Below, piece by piece: positions 33,819 through 45,965 of a DNA stretch of 64,000 nucleotides. The first letter of the stretch is position 1. The number at the start of each line of letters is the position of its first letter. The translations under genes and the position numbers were made by a program. Under the pieces are notes generated by a model. The model was not told the DNA's origin. It did no database searches and saw nothing but the letters and a program-made list of their open reading frames with translations. The DNA comes from Xanthostigma xanthostigma (taxonomy: Eukaryota > Arthropoda > Insecta > Raphidioptera > Raphidiidae), in assembly GCA_963575645.1 (NCBI GenBank), contig OY754466.1:12130001-12194000 (forward strand). Reading direction: 5' to 3'.

Positions 33819-34440
33819 CATACCGCTAAACTAGCGGTATGTGCTTTATTATCGGTTTGTGCGTCAGATCTGACTTTCGTTCATATAAGAAGTTATATCT
33901 AAATTAATTTCACACGAAATCCATTCAAATTGAAGCTTTTTGAAAAGAGGAGATTCTGATCTATAAAATAGAACCATTTTTAAATCAATTGGAGTTGATA
34001 AATACTATTAAAATTGTAATTGAAAATCTCAAACAGCAGTTGTCGGTTGGTCTGTACGTATGTAAGTCACGACTCTACAGATCGCAACTTTGGTCGGATT
34101 GCCTTTGGTTATATTTTATTCACTTTGTTTACTATCAGATCAGAACCCTATTTAAATTCACTAAAATATGTTCAGTAGTTTAATTTTTATAAACAGTTTT
34201 ATTTTATTATTTTTGACAGCTAATAGTTTGGAAAAACAATATAATAGTTCCTGTGTAAATATAGTGTAAATCCATAAAACAAGTGCTACTCTTCTATACC
34301 GTAATAACATCGAAAGGCATAGCAAGCTTCGCGGCGCAATGGTTATGCCGTTAGATCCACAAGGGAAAGGTCCTGGGTTCGATTCCTTACGAAATAAATA
34401 GTTCTTATTTTTTTTTATTTTTCCAAACTTAAAAAAATAT
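33819..34440 (+). mobile_element. hairpin-headed element with tRNA-like sequence, copy 2
   Basis: It begins with the hairpin gcacataccgctaaactagc and follows the copy at 26990-27587 (minus) for about 380 bp. After a short divergent stretch it carries a tRNA-like sequence at 34325-34396 and a T-rich end. Confidence 0.6.
34325..34396 (+). tRNA. tRNA-like sequence, probably not a functional gene
   Basis: The stretch gcggcgcaatggttatgccg fits an A box and cctgggttcgattccttacg a B box with T arm. The anticodon arm is not clean. The same repeat family carries a similar sequence at 27026-27096. Confidence 0.4.
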
Positions 34441-34767
34441 TTTTTCAATTTTTAATTATTTATTTCTTTAAATTTTTAAATCTTAATTTTAAATTTTTTA
34501 AGAATATTTTTTCAATTGTTTTTTTTATCATACAGTGGAAAACTTGCGGGATGTGCACTTTTGGTTTTGCCGTACCTAATAGATGACGATTCAGCTACTG
34601 ATAGGTAATTTTTAGTTGCGCCCGACTACGAAACATTTTTGTAACAAGGCACTCATCTACAAATGTTAATCGGTTGATTAAATAGTTGGTGAATTATTCA
34701 GTAAATTCGCGATTAAAAATGGTCTGTCGTCTAAATTAACTCCGGTTTATTATTTGACTATTATAAA

Positions 34768-35016
34768 CAGTGACGTAGCTAGGCATCGGCGGAGTGGGCC
34801 CTCGCTCACGGCCTCGCGCGAGACCCTCTTGATCTATATTATCTATGCTAAATAAATAGGACGATCAGTACCCTAAAAGATCCTACTAAATATAACCTAT
34901 ATACAAATCTGGCAGGATCACTGCATTGATCTTGGGAATAGGTACTTACTGAAAGAAAAGGGCTTCGCTGATGCGACACTTCGCCCACGTCTAGATTTGT
35001 CCACGGTACGCCACTG
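34768..35016. mobile_element. hAT-type MITE
   Basis: Ends cagtgacgtagctagg and cacggtacgccactg are inverted and similar. Flanks attataaa and gttataaa are an 8-bp duplication with one mismatch. It is 249 bp, non-coding. Confidence 0.75.
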
Positions 35017-35734
35017 GTTATAAATAATTTAATAATTTTAATTTGAATATTTTGTTTACCCCTGTATCTCTGTAACGGTTGAGAATAGGACCCATGTTTA
35101 TAGGAACTTTTATGTTTATTTTGCGTCCCCGAATACGTACCTAAAATATTGACATTTTCTCCTGAATCACCCTGTATAAAAAAAATATGACATACGCGAT
35201 GTTCGCCTTTACGTTACAGCTATAAAAGTCTTGAAAATGTATTTTAATTAAGGAACACGTCTCAGTTATATTTGCATATAGTGTCTGGATATCTTAGACT
35301 CGTATAACGTGATAGAGATTATAAGTATATCTTATGATTTTAAGAGCAATGCTTCTCTGTTTCAAAGGAGTTTTAATGGAATTTCGCTGTAGCTGTTTAA
35401 CTGTGTATTTTTATAGCAGCTCTGGTCATTAAAAATCTTACACGAATGACTTATATATGATCACTCCGAAATAGGATTTTGAGATCACCTAATATATTCT
35501 TTAGATGACAGAATCAAGATTAAAAAGAGACATGTGTCGCGGAACATACGATCAAAGTGAAACTTCTAAATTGAATTCGCATTTAGAAGGCCTCAGTCGT
35601 CAAGCATCTAATCATCTAATCATATATATTAATACGTTAAGGTTAAGATGTTTGCCTCCCTTTTTAGAAAAAACCACACAATTTCTCCACATAAATTATA
35701 TATCATTTTACAGATAATTGCTTGCTCTACTGAC

Positions 35735-36222
35735 ATCGGCAACTAAAAAATTTATTATTGCTTTTGTTTTTGTAAATTAATTAATTAACAGCAACGCTGA
35801 ACAACGTCTGCCATCTGACGGCTTTAATTTTGAATCAACGTCAACACTTCGATCTGTCATCTGACTTTCATATTGTAATACAACAGACACAATACTGCAT
35901 ACTGCCATCTGACGGCTTTAATTTTGAAACAGCGAGCAACGTTGAACAACGTCACAGCAATGCTGCATGATGCCATCTGACGGCTTAGCTCAACGCTTTT
36001 GCGACTTGCGCCTCTATATGACAATTTTAGTAAAATATTTCTTCGATCTGTCATCTGAGCTTCATATTGTAATACAACAAAAAGAAGAACGTTATAAGCA
36101 GTGTGCAAAATTAGAAACGAATTGAATACCTGCAATCATATTTAAAAAATAATTGTGTAAAGTGATAATTATTATACTTATTTAGTGCGAATAATTCGCA
36201 CAGGTCACTCTAGTTTATAATA
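35735..36222 (+). repeat. dispersed repeat, copy 2
   Basis: It matches 9525-10010 in the same orientation, including the block of gccatctgacggctttaatt units and the end gcgaataattcgcacaggtc. Confidence 0.75.
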
Positions 36223-36658
36223 TTTATCTAGCTAACTGATTGAAAAGTGAAATTAGTTATTATACTGTTTTACAATCGTTCTGTTTATTCTCTCGTACCA
36301 TCAACTCAATTAATTCTCACGTCTCACTCTATTAATGTTAACAAGAAAGTGCTCAAACTGCACCACAAGAACGTCAGGAAGTTACAAGAAAAAATCATAC
36401 ATCACAAACCATAACTTGACAGGCGGGTAAGAGTAAGGGGGATGACAGTTAATTATCTTCAAAGTTAATTGCATGTTTGACTCTATTCATGTCTTCGTGG
36501 AAGCTTCGACGGCAGGCAACCACGACCTGCGGCCACTCAACCACAGGAACTCTACACTGCAGACCATATAGTTCCGTCTCAACTGAACTATCATAGTTTA
36601 CGTTACTCTAAGCTTTTAAAACAGCTCCTAGATTTAGTTGTATCTATATATAGGTAAT
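36223..36658. other. no gene seen
   Basis: A moderately GC-rich patch at 36480-36570 has no convincing splice signals or recognisable protein. Nothing else can be supported. Confidence 0.35.
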
Positions 36659-37377
36659 ACTAGCGGTCCCGCCCGGTTTCACCCGGGTGCAAAAGAACGA
36701 ATGGGGAAGGAAGGAACATGAGTACGCACATTCATCTTAGTTTACCGAGATGAATGTTGTGTCCAAACTTCATAAAGATCAGAGTTACCGTTCAAAAGTT
36801 TTTGTCGTTAAAAAGCAGTATTTATACTTTTTTTAAGTAATAAATTTCTTTGAATATAATAAATATTTCATTGAAAACACTGTAGGAAAATTATTTTTAT
36901 ATAGGTTGTAACAGTTTTCAAATGAGCTATTAATTAGATTTATTTAATTTTAATTAGTCGCAATAAAATTTTAAAAAATTGAAATGTAAGCCAGAACAAA
37001 GCAATGTAGAAAATAAAAAAAAATAAAAATATATTCGCCGACGTAGGACTTGAACCCAAGACCCTGGCATTAAGAGTCTTACGCTCTACCGAGTGAGCTA
37101 TCCGGGCTTGTGATCGTCACGCGCTAATATTGCAATATTTAGTTAAGGCATTTCACCTGATAATATTTGTCGGACGGACTAATTTTAAGATACATCTAGC
37201 AACATTTTTCATTGATGTTCCGCTCCAATTGGTCGTAGCGTGATATTATATAGCCTATAGCCTTCCTCGATAAATGGGCTATTAAACAAAAACAAATTTT
37301 TTCAATTCGAACCAGTAGTTTCGGAGATTAGCGCGTTCAACCAAACAAACAAACTCTTCAGCTTTATATTTTAGTAA
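36659..37377 (-). mobile_element. Helitron-like element carrying a tRNA-Lys-like sequence
   Basis: On the minus strand it runs from the tactaaaatataaagctgaa head to the gggcgggaccgctagt tail. It is closely related along its length to 22861-23561, with the tRNA-Lys-like part at 37036-37107. Confidence 0.72.
37036..37107 (-). pseudogene. tRNA-Lys(CTT)-like sequence in a Helitron-like element
   Basis: On the minus strand gcccggatagctcactcggt and ttgggttcaagtcctacg give good A and B boxes, and the loop ctcttaa gives anticodon CTT. The acceptor and anticodon stems have mismatches. This copy is better preserved than the one at 23114. Confidence 0.6.
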
Positions 37378-37794
37378 AGATATAAAATTCTCGTGTCACA
37401 ATTTTGGCCGCGCTAATCTAAGAAACCACTGAACTGACATTAATGAAATTTTGTAAGTGTGTCTTGCTTAGTGCAACTTACGCTATAGGATAGTTTTTAT
37501 TAAATATTTTGTAGAAAATTACCATGTTTTCTCAAAAAAAACTGTTTTAGTAACATGTAACGACATCTGATAGTATTTACTCAAAGCTATTGGTTCAGAA
37601 GCAAACAAAAAAAAACTGTTTTAGTACCAAGTAGCAACATCTGATAGAATTCACTCAAAGCTATTAGTTCAGAAGCAAATCTGATAGAATTTGCTCAAAG
37701 CTATTAGTTCAGACGCCGGACCGCAAACGAAAAACGTTTTGCAGAATTATATCTATCGCATTCGCACCCGGTTGAAACCGAGGTGGACCGCTAG
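37378..37794 (+). mobile_element. Helitron-like element of a second family
   Basis: It ends cacccggttgaaaccgaggt then ggaccgctag, a Helitron-like tail. It contains two diverged copies of a unit around actcaaagctattagttcag, a segment shared with 45235-45260. It abuts the minus-strand element on its left, head to head. Confidence 0.55.
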
Positions 37795-37799
37795 TTCTT

Positions 37800-38459
37800 C
37801 AATATAATAAAATATGAACTAACCAGATAAAAATAAAATAGTACTCACTATAAATTAAAATCATTGTTTTTTATACGAAACGTTATCCTCTTGTGGTTTA
37901 ATGTTTGATTTATTTTAGATTAGGAAGCAGAAACCTCTTCAAAAATAAGTTTTTCTTATAAACTATATATTTAGGATAAATTTTAGTTCACATTAAAAAG
38001 CCACTGATAAATATTAAAACAAAATTTAATATTATACACTGAATACTATGACATGATAATATTTTAACCGCGGCAATATAACTGATAAGTAAAACCTCTT
38101 CAATGAATTTCTTAACTTATAATCGAAAAATATGTAGGTACCTATGTTATCTAAAAAAAAACTATATTGAATAACTATAAAAACTGATAGAATGTAAAAA
38201 ATAAATGTTGCTTCTCGATTACGGATGTTCTGTATACATTAGATAATATCGTAAACTAACCGCGATAAGACCAAGATTCTAAAACTCAGCATAATGCTTG
38301 CATGATCAAATATTTTGTTGAAAGGGTTGATTTATTCGTTTGTAGTTTAAAAAAAAAATATTAATACAAAATAAGTTGAGGGTTAACAAATACACTATTC
38401 GTCTTAAGTTTCCTCGTTTCCCCACCCCTGCATGCAAAGGCAGATAATGGACAGTCGCC
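37800..38459. other. no gene seen
   Basis: AT-rich sequence without supported features. Confidence 0.4.
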
Positions 38460-38462
38460 TAA

Positions 38463-39361
38463 TGGCTGGTTCACACGTTGCAAGCTAGCGTGCGAGTCGG
38501 TCTGCCAAGTAGATACAGTGCAGTAACTCGCACCGTATGAACGTATCTTACGAGTTACTCGCACGCGCAAGTATGATAGTAGCTCGCATGCGAGCTACTT
38601 CAACATTTTTTGTTTCCACTCGCCTAGCGCCTGACTGCAGCTCGCACATCACTCGCATCGTTCAGACGCGTTCGGCAGTAGCTCACCAGTGTCGCAAGGC
38701 AATTTCGAACAATTTTTATCAAAGCACGATGACTCGACATCGCGACAACTGGCATCAGACTTGGCAGCTACTCGAATTATGTGGACAGCACAGGCGAGCC
38801 GAACTACTGGCGTGCGAGTACACAATGTGAGCAGCTGCCTACTGTCAGGTCAGCAGACCGCAAAATATAAACCAGCCATTAATCAAAGCACGTTGACTCG
38901 ACATCGCGACAACTCGCATAAGACTGGGCAACTACTCTATTTATGTGGACATCACAGGCGAGCCGAGCTACTGGCGTGCGAGTACGCAATGCGAGCAGCT
39001 GCCTACTGTCAGGTCAGCAGATCGCAAAATGTTTACAGCCATTAATCAAAGCACGTTGACTCGACATCGCGACAACTCGCATGAGAGTGGGCAGCTACTC
39101 GAATTATGTGAACAGCACAGGCGAGCCGAGCTACTGGCGTGCGAGTATACAATGCAAGCAGCTGCCTACTGTCAGGTCAGCAGATCGCAAAATGTTGTCC
39201 AGCCATTAATCAAAGCACGTTGACTCGACATCGCGACAACTCGCATGAGACTGGGCAGCTACTCGAATTATGTGGACAGCACAGGGGCGAGCCGAGCTAC
39301 TGGCGTGCGAGTACACAATGCCTACTGTCAAGTCAGCAGCTCGGAACGTTTAAACCAGCCA
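38463..39361. mobile_element. PIF/Harbinger-like MITE with internal 164-bp tandem repeats
   Basis: Ends tggctggttcacacgttgca and its partner aacgtttaaaccagcca are 24-bp inverted repeats (20 matches). The trinucleotide taa flanks both sides (38460-38462 and 39362-39364), the PIF/Harbinger target pattern. Between them lie four tandem units of about 164 bp, beginning near 38721, 38885, 39048 and 39212, each with gcacgttgactcgacatcgc or a variant. Long overlapping open frames here come from the repetition and GC content, not from a gene. Confidence 0.82.
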
Positions 39362-39364
39362 TAA

Positions 39365-40110
39365 CGGTTTTCTCGTTATCTATAATTGTAATTTCAATTG
39401 CGTTTTTCACGTTTCCTTTCGATGTATTTTTGTAACACGCAGTGTTTTTCCATTAACTTTGACATAATAAAAATTGAAATAACTTTATATAATCACGTAC
39501 CTATTGAATATTATAACCTTATTGTACCGATGTACAACTCTTGAACAGTACAAATATCGAGGCATTGTTGACTTTGCGTGAACAATAACAATGAAAAAAA
39601 ACGGGAACTGAAAAGCGTACACACGCAGTAACCTTCCCAAGAGGCAAGATATAAGAAAATGCAAACAAGGATGGCTGACTTTATCTGTTGATTTAGAAAA
39701 CAGTGCCGTACGGGTTGGCAGCTGGTGTCAAGTCGCTACGCTAGTCCGTCGATATGTGCAAATAAGGAAACAGTACAGTATAGTTCCGATTCAGAGTTCT
39801 TTAATAAATATAACCCGTCCAGGTCAAAGACCTTATCTATATACTAATATATAAAGCTGAAGAGTTTCTTTCTGATACATTTTACATATATATGGTATGG
39901 TTGTCCGGTGTCTGTATATATAGTAACGGATTACAAAATCGACATACTGTGAGAGTTGTTTTTTTTTAATGAATTATACAGACGTAGCTCAATTAATTCA
40001 AATAAATAAAATCGTAACTTAGTCTATAATTGAACAGTTTTAAAGATTCATAGAGCGAATTTTTAATTTTCATAATTTTTTTCTGTTTATATTTTTTTGT
40101 ACCTATCTTC
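39365..40110. other. no gene seen; Helitron-like scrap
   Basis: Only a short head fragment, actaatatataaagctgaag at about 39842, is recognisable. The rest carries no supported feature. Confidence 0.4.
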
Positions 40111-40114
40111 TATC

Positions 40115-40248
40115 TATACTAATATACAAAGCTGAAGAGTTTGTTTAGTTGAACGCGCTAATCTCAAGAACTACTGGTTTGAATTAAAAAAAAAAAATTT
40201 TTGTTGGATAGTCCATTTATCGAGGAAGGCTACAGGCTATATAATTTA
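40115..40248 (+). mobile_element. Helitron-like 5' fragment
   Basis: It matches the first 130 bp of the element at 22861, from actaatatacaaagctgaag through gaggaaggctacaggctata. Confidence 0.6.
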
Positions 40249-40439
40249 GTTTTTTTGTTAATAACAAATGCAATTTTTGGCGGAGAAAAAAAAAGTCTTT
40301 CGAAATATTTTTCCGAATCGAATAAGCTGTTGCTCATATTTTTGGAGACTTGGATCTATTTTTCTCATGAATATCACTTCTTGACTAGGCTATTAGAGAT
40401 AATTGCTAAAACAACAATTGGTGAGGTGGGGAATAATCA

Positions 40440-40570
40440 TTTCGAATAAATAAAATTGTCGACTAATTTTTCTCAGACCATATATTGACAAAAAATAATA
40501 AAAATACAAATCAATATAACACAAGATGACGTTTCGATCCGGATTTGGATCTTCTTCAGAAATATCTAAA
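40440..40570 (-). repeat. repeat with hammerhead-like core
   Basis: It is related to the inverted repeat at 2450-2714. On the minus strand 40528-40559 reads ctgaagaagatcc, aaatcc, ggatcgaaacgtc, the order of a hammerhead core with one changed core base. Confidence 0.6.
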
Positions 40571-40665
40571 AAATATAAAAATTAATGATTATTAAGTTAT
40601 TTATTATCTAATAGATTGTACGCAAGATTGAAAGTTTGAATGATCAAGAAATAATGAAAAATTTT

Positions 40666-41041
40666 ATTTATTCAACACGCGTGAGTAATATGTAATTTCG
40701 GGGCCCTGCTAAATTCGGGAGAAATAATAAATTACTTCATGTTGACGCGTAGATTGCTAATAATGAGCCGACAAGTGTGATAATGAATTTTCTGGACCAA
40801 TAGAAACTCAGTAGCAAGCCCAAGCGTGCAATAATGAAAAAAAACTGCACGCAGCTTCTGGACCAATAGGAATGTAGTAGGCGGTATTGTATATATGGAA
40901 ACAGCATCGCAATTCAGTGAAAGTCATGGCAATCTTGTGTGCATACACTGACGGTGGGTACGTCAATCAATGAAGTGATTTATTATTTTTCCCTCTTTTA
41001 TCAGGGCCCCGATTACATATTACTCGAGCTAGTTGAATAAA
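40666..41041. mobile_element. MITE with 40-bp inverted repeats
   Basis: The left end (ttattcaac, then gagtaatatgtaatttcggg and gccctg) is repeated inverted at 41003-41041. No transposase frame. Confidence 0.65.
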
Positions 41042-41176
41042 GTATTATGTGCGACTATTGATCGAAGGAGAATATTCCACTCGCGTGCGTCTTACCGCAC
41101 TCGCTACGCTCGTGCGGCAAATTTCACGCTCATGGAATCTTCTCCTTCTCTCACTAGTCGCACAATATACTATTAT
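41041..41176. repeat. imperfect hairpin
   Basis: Arms around gtgcgactattgatcgaagg and its relative ccttctctcactagtcgcac pair, with the centre ccgcactcgctacgctcgtg itself palindromic. It may be a separate MITE adjoining the previous one. Confidence 0.5.
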
Positions 41177-41612
41177 TTGAAGAGTTCTATTCAGACGTTA
41201 ATCAAAGATTTGAATAATCATTTCGAATAGTTTTTCCCTGAATATCAAACCAATCGAAGCTGTAGTATCAATAATTGTACGGTCGGTTTGAAACAAATAG
41301 GGAAGTTAACTGTTATAGTGTTGCGCATCGATCTTGTGCGCAATACACTGTGGATTCGTTGATACGTGCTCAGCTCACGATTGCATTGCGTCATTGAGCC
41401 GCGAGCAAAATGGCCAATAACAATATCGTTTCAGCCAACGTTCTGTGAACGACCCTTCGGCTCTCGCTCTCTCACATATTTACACACGGGTAATATTTAT
41501 TTATGTGTTTCACAATGTTTTCACTCTCACGTTGTGATTGTTTGTTGTATGTTACGAGTTCTAAACCGAATGACAACAACATACTGTAATTAAAAGGAGT
41601 TATCAACAAAAT

Positions 41613-42223
41613 TCAACGAGCGGGGTGGCGTAGCGGTGAGAGCACTAGACTCGCATTCGGGAGGTACCGGGTTTGAATCCCGGCGGGGCTAGATGTGGCT
41701 GGGAATTTTTCCCACTATACCTCTCGCCAAGAAACGGTAATTCTTGTACCGGCCATCTTGTTGAGGTTTTCCATGGTTTCCCTCAACAATTCCAGATGAA
41801 TATCGAGATGGTTCCTTATTCAAAGCACTAGACTCGCATTCGGGAGGTACCGGGTTCGAATCCCGGCGGGGCTAGATGTGGCTGGGAATTTTTCCCACTA
41901 TACCTCTCGCCAAGAAACGGTAATTCTTGTACCGGCCATCTTGTTGAGGTTTTCCATGGTTTCCCTTCCAGATAAATATCGAGATGGTTCTTTATTCAAG
42001 GCCATGGCCGATTACCTGTCAAACTCCTATGCTCAAAATTTGCCTACCTTATCCTAACTTCATAAAAATTCCTTCATTCGCCCATTGCCATTAATTAAGT
42101 TGAAGTTTAAAAATTGTAGAAAATAACGGGAAGTGTGGTAGAAAAAAAAATAGTAATGGTGCGAATGGCGTCTGTCACGGCGGAAAGTCGAGAAACGGAC
42201 GTTAAACGCATTATTATTATTAT
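41613..42223 (+). mobile_element. tRNA-derived SINE, copy 2, internally duplicated
   Basis: It starts gagcggggtggcgtagcggt, and the B-box-containing 5' part is present twice (about 41640-41820 and 41826-41970). The normal body and ATT tail follow. The 12-mer tatcaacaaaat flanks both ends (41601-41612 and 42224-42235), so the duplicated form was either inserted as such or arose later. Confidence 0.85.
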
Positions 42224-42337
42224 TATCAACAAAATACTAAAGCCTATTTAAAAACAATACAATTGCATTACCTATATCCTATTTTTTTAGATTGCATTTA
42301 TTGCCAAGAATATTTATCTTAAAAAAAATTGGTTGTC

Positions 42338-43002
42338 TGTAAAGTCGGTTTACGGACGATAGTTTTACGTGATAACGTATTCCGTAATACATAACCTAAA
42401 CCTCCCAAAATTTGGTTTCAATCCGCTTATCCTTGGTGTCGGAATGATAAGAAATGTCAAAAGTGACGTTTGCAACTTACAAAGTATTATGTTCTAATAA
42501 TAATTAGTTATTCCAATACTTAACTTAGAAGGCGTTGCATTTCACAATATACTAATGTCAAAAAATTGAATTAAACATTAGAAATGCAGCCGTTTTCATG
42601 TTAAGACAAGACATACGTTTGCTTCTAATTTCCATGTACGGCAAACAAAGACAACCGACCGCGTCGCGCCATGCATTAGACAACATTGCATTTATACAGC
42701 TATTTTTCTATATAAATTTGTAAAATATTTTTCTATATAAATTTGTATAAAAAAACTGTTTAGGCAAATTCTGTTATACGAAATCTATGTAAAATGTTCT
42801 CCTCTTTCGTTTAAGACTGGTTTCAAACCGATCTGATTTAAATTGAGCGAGAAATTAGCAAAAAGCACGCACAGGGTCAGGCGGAACGTTACGCGTTATG
42901 CGTTATGCGTTACGCGTTACATTTTTTCGTACATGCAGCCGGTGTTTTATCAATTTATAATATTGGTGATTCATCAATTTATAAGACGTTATCACGTCAA
43001 AA
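42338..43002 (-). repeat. 650-bp dispersed element, copy 2
   Basis: It is the inverted counterpart of 18846-19503, from ggttgtctgtaaagtcggtt to aagacgttatcacgtc. A small gcgttatgcgttacgcgtta microrepeat has expanded at about 42892-42920. Confidence 0.75.
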
Positions 43003-43370
43003 AATAGGTAAAAAAGCTTTTTAAGTTAACCCCTTCGGTCCTGGCGGTCATTTCAATGGACATACTACTTATTTTAACGTTTGTAATTTAAGTGAGCGTA
43101 AATTAAATTTCAAATATAAACATTTCATTGTGTTTGGGGCTTATTTGATATGCAGGCATGCAAAACAAAACAAAGAAATACTATGTGGATAGATGAAATA
43201 TCGAGTCAAGTGTTGACCTACAGACATGGATTCACGCAAAGCTGGTAAAAGTGTACAATTCTGATTATGTATTACTTAGTATAACGTACGCATTTTCATG
43301 ATATTCTGTTTTTCTTATGCGGATATTTATTTTAATTTTATGATGTTAACTCTACTAAAAGATGGCGGGC

Positions 43371-43883
43371 TTAAAAAAACAACGAGAAAATCGTGAATTT
43401 ATCATTGAAAATCGGTTAATAAAAATAGAAATAATTTTTATAATTAAGTAATTCTAGTACCGGACAGAGGTATTGTTGTGCAGAATACCCTGTACAAAAA
43501 TGAAAGCAATTCAATCACCCGCGCCGCTTACAAAAACGTAGTTTTGAGAAAAACGCGTTTAAAGTTTTGATTTCAGATTTCTTACAAAAAAAAAAAATAA
43601 AAATGTATATTGACACTAATATTCTTCAAAGGCATCGTTTTCTGCTGATTTTTTTGCTCTACTCTGCGAGAGGGTAACGTGATAACAATTAAGAGGTAAG
43701 AGCAGGTTAGAGTCTTACCGTAAGACCGTTGCAGCTCTCGACTATATGCTATAGCTTTGTAAATATTTAATATTTCGGTCTAAGATTTTTACAGTATTTT
43801 CTCAATATATTATACTTACGAAAAATGTAAAAAAAAAATAAATTCGATTTTCCGAAACCTGAACACCAGACTACGTCCTTAAG
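43371..43883 (-). mobile_element. 900-bp MITE family, truncated copy
   Basis: The text follows the element at 14616-15513 inverted, including caacgagaaaatcgtgaatt, taagaccgttgcagctctcg and the end gactacgtccttaag. The other terminus is missing. Confidence 0.7.
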
Positions 43884-44574
43884 TATGATTTTACTTCAAT
43901 CTCTGTGCTTCGGGTGGTGATGATGTACCATAAACAATTTTTGTGATTCATCCCGTAGAAAATGCACTAAATACAGAGGCATATCTACATATATACAATG
44001 AAATGTAGGTAGTACTATATGACAGTCAAACATAACACAGGTGCATTTTCGGTTCTGTATGTTTGGCTGCGGTTGGCCGCACCCTCCGCTCTCCCAACTA
44101 AAACCGGACCTCGGGCGCCGAGCGGTCAGCGGTTGCTATGGACCGACATTGTTTGTTCTTGTCCTACTTCATCAGCAAAATAATTGTACAAGTACTGCAG
44201 TACAACTGGAAACTAGACAATCAACTCTCTACATTACTATTTACTAAAATTCAAAGTCCAGTGGGCACTTTAGTAATAGTACACAAGTTATGGTTATTAA
44301 ATTGTGCTTTAACTTACATTTTAATAAACAAAATAAAGCAATTTCGATAAATGAAAGCTGAATAGACAATAAAAAAATTCAAGTAAAAAAAATTTAATAA
44401 AATTTACTAAAACGAAGAAAATAACAATGGCACAAATAAACATTTTAAAAAACTAAGAAATGACTATTTTATGGAGGGTACGTGTAAAAAGACCGTGTGT
44501 CTCGAACGTAATGATATAATTATGCTCGTTATATAACAATCATAATTCATTACGTTCTAGATACACAAACTACT
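43884..44574. other. no gene supported; GC-rich patch
   Basis: A GC-rich patch at 44060-44140 has overlapping short open frames but no recognisable protein or splice pair. It could be an old promoter or untranslated exon; I cannot tell. Confidence 0.3.
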
Positions 44575-44582
44575 ATTTAGAC

Positions 44583-44834
44583 CAGGCCTGGGCAAATGGC
44601 GACCCGCGGGTCGGATCCGGCCCGCAGCGCAATTTTATCCGGCCCGCGAAGCATTTTAGAAAATCTTAGCGGAAATAGAATGCGGGGACTTTTTTTTTTT
44701 TTGTTCTCCGAATGCGGAAATATAGAATGTGAGGACCTTTTTTTTTTGCGGTGAAATTTTCGGCAGCCATCCGGCCCGCGGTCAAATTTTCATCAGCTAT
44801 ATAGCCCGCCGATCAAAAGATTTGCCCGCCCCTG
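44583..44834. mobile_element. hAT-type MITE with perfect 8-bp duplication
   Basis: Ends caggcctgggcaaatggcga and gatttgcccgcccctg are hAT-like inverted repeats. The 8-mer atttagac flanks both sides exactly (44575-44582 and 44835-44842). Internally it repeats tccggcccgc. It is 252 bp, non-coding. Confidence 0.88.
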
Positions 44835-44951
44835 ATTTAGACGATGAGAACCTCAGTTAAGTCCTAAATAATTTACAATCTACCTATAAACTACCTATAA
44901 ACTACCTATCTCTATAAAATAATAATATAAAAAATAAAAAATAATATAAAA

Positions 44952-45364
44952 TAAAGTCTCTCCGCCGCGTCTGTTTGTCTGAACGCGATGAACTCAAAAA
45001 CTACCGAACGGATTCTCATACGGTTTTCACTAATAGAAAGAGCGATAAACGAGGAAGGTTTTTGTATATATTATGACTTGTAACTATATTGTACAAAATA
45101 ACAGTGTTTTGTCAAGAAAACTGTATTCGTGTATGTAGCGACATCAAGTAAGCGGGCGCAACTGGTAGCGCGTTAGTGTAGCACACCAAGCGTTAACTAA
45201 CAGTATGAACTAGCGGGCACTGCAACCTAGCAACATTAGCTCAAAGCTAATAATTCAAATATTTCGGGGCTGTAGTCGTTTCTTACTGAAATAATTTTGC
45301 AGATTTTTGCGACGACACAAAATATATCTATCGCACCCGGGCAAACCGGGCCGGGCCACTAGTA
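44952..45364 (+). mobile_element. Helitron-like element
   Basis: Head gtctctccgccgcgtctgtt, tail cacccgggcaaaccgggccg then ggccactagt. The tail has the usual GC hairpin before the CTAG-like end. It shares an internal actcaaagct tract with 37378-37794. Confidence 0.6.
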
Positions 45365-45965
45365 TTAAATATAAACGTTAATTGAAATTTCAAATGTCAA
45401 ACATATAATACAAATTGAAAATAATGATTACTATATAGAGAGATAAATGTTGAACAGAGATGATAAAAACATCAAGGCAAATACATTTTCACGTAAATTT
45501 AACCATTTCAAAACTAATTAACTGTCAATTATCGGCGAACATGACAGGAATGAGACGCGGATCGGTTTGGAGTTCGGAGAGGGATGCAGTTGATATGGCG
45601 CGTTATTCGTGATAAAAACGTATAAACCACTGAAATGTTTGTCCTCTTCATTACGCGTTGCACAGTTCATTCGATAATACGAATATGTTTGTTAACATAG
45701 ATAACTTGCATTCGAGGTCGTTTTAACGATCGTACCAAGCGATATTTAAATATTTTTACAGATACTAGCCGTTTCAACACAGCGCTGCTTCGCTTGTTCG
45801 GTCGAATTAAAAATAGATTTTTTTTTATTTTTCATGTGAAACATTTAATGGTACGTTTGGTTTGGAGTAAAACTTTTATGGGACGACGCTACATTTGTGT
45901 GCGTTGCATTAAACATTGCTTTTGTTGAAGGCGACGTCTAGATAGCAGAGCAAAATTTAGTTTCG

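Noticed and set aside
38537..39435. Four overlapping open frames of 92-118 codons
   Set aside because: They fall in the 164-bp tandem units of a MITE and merely repeat the same translated unit in different frames.
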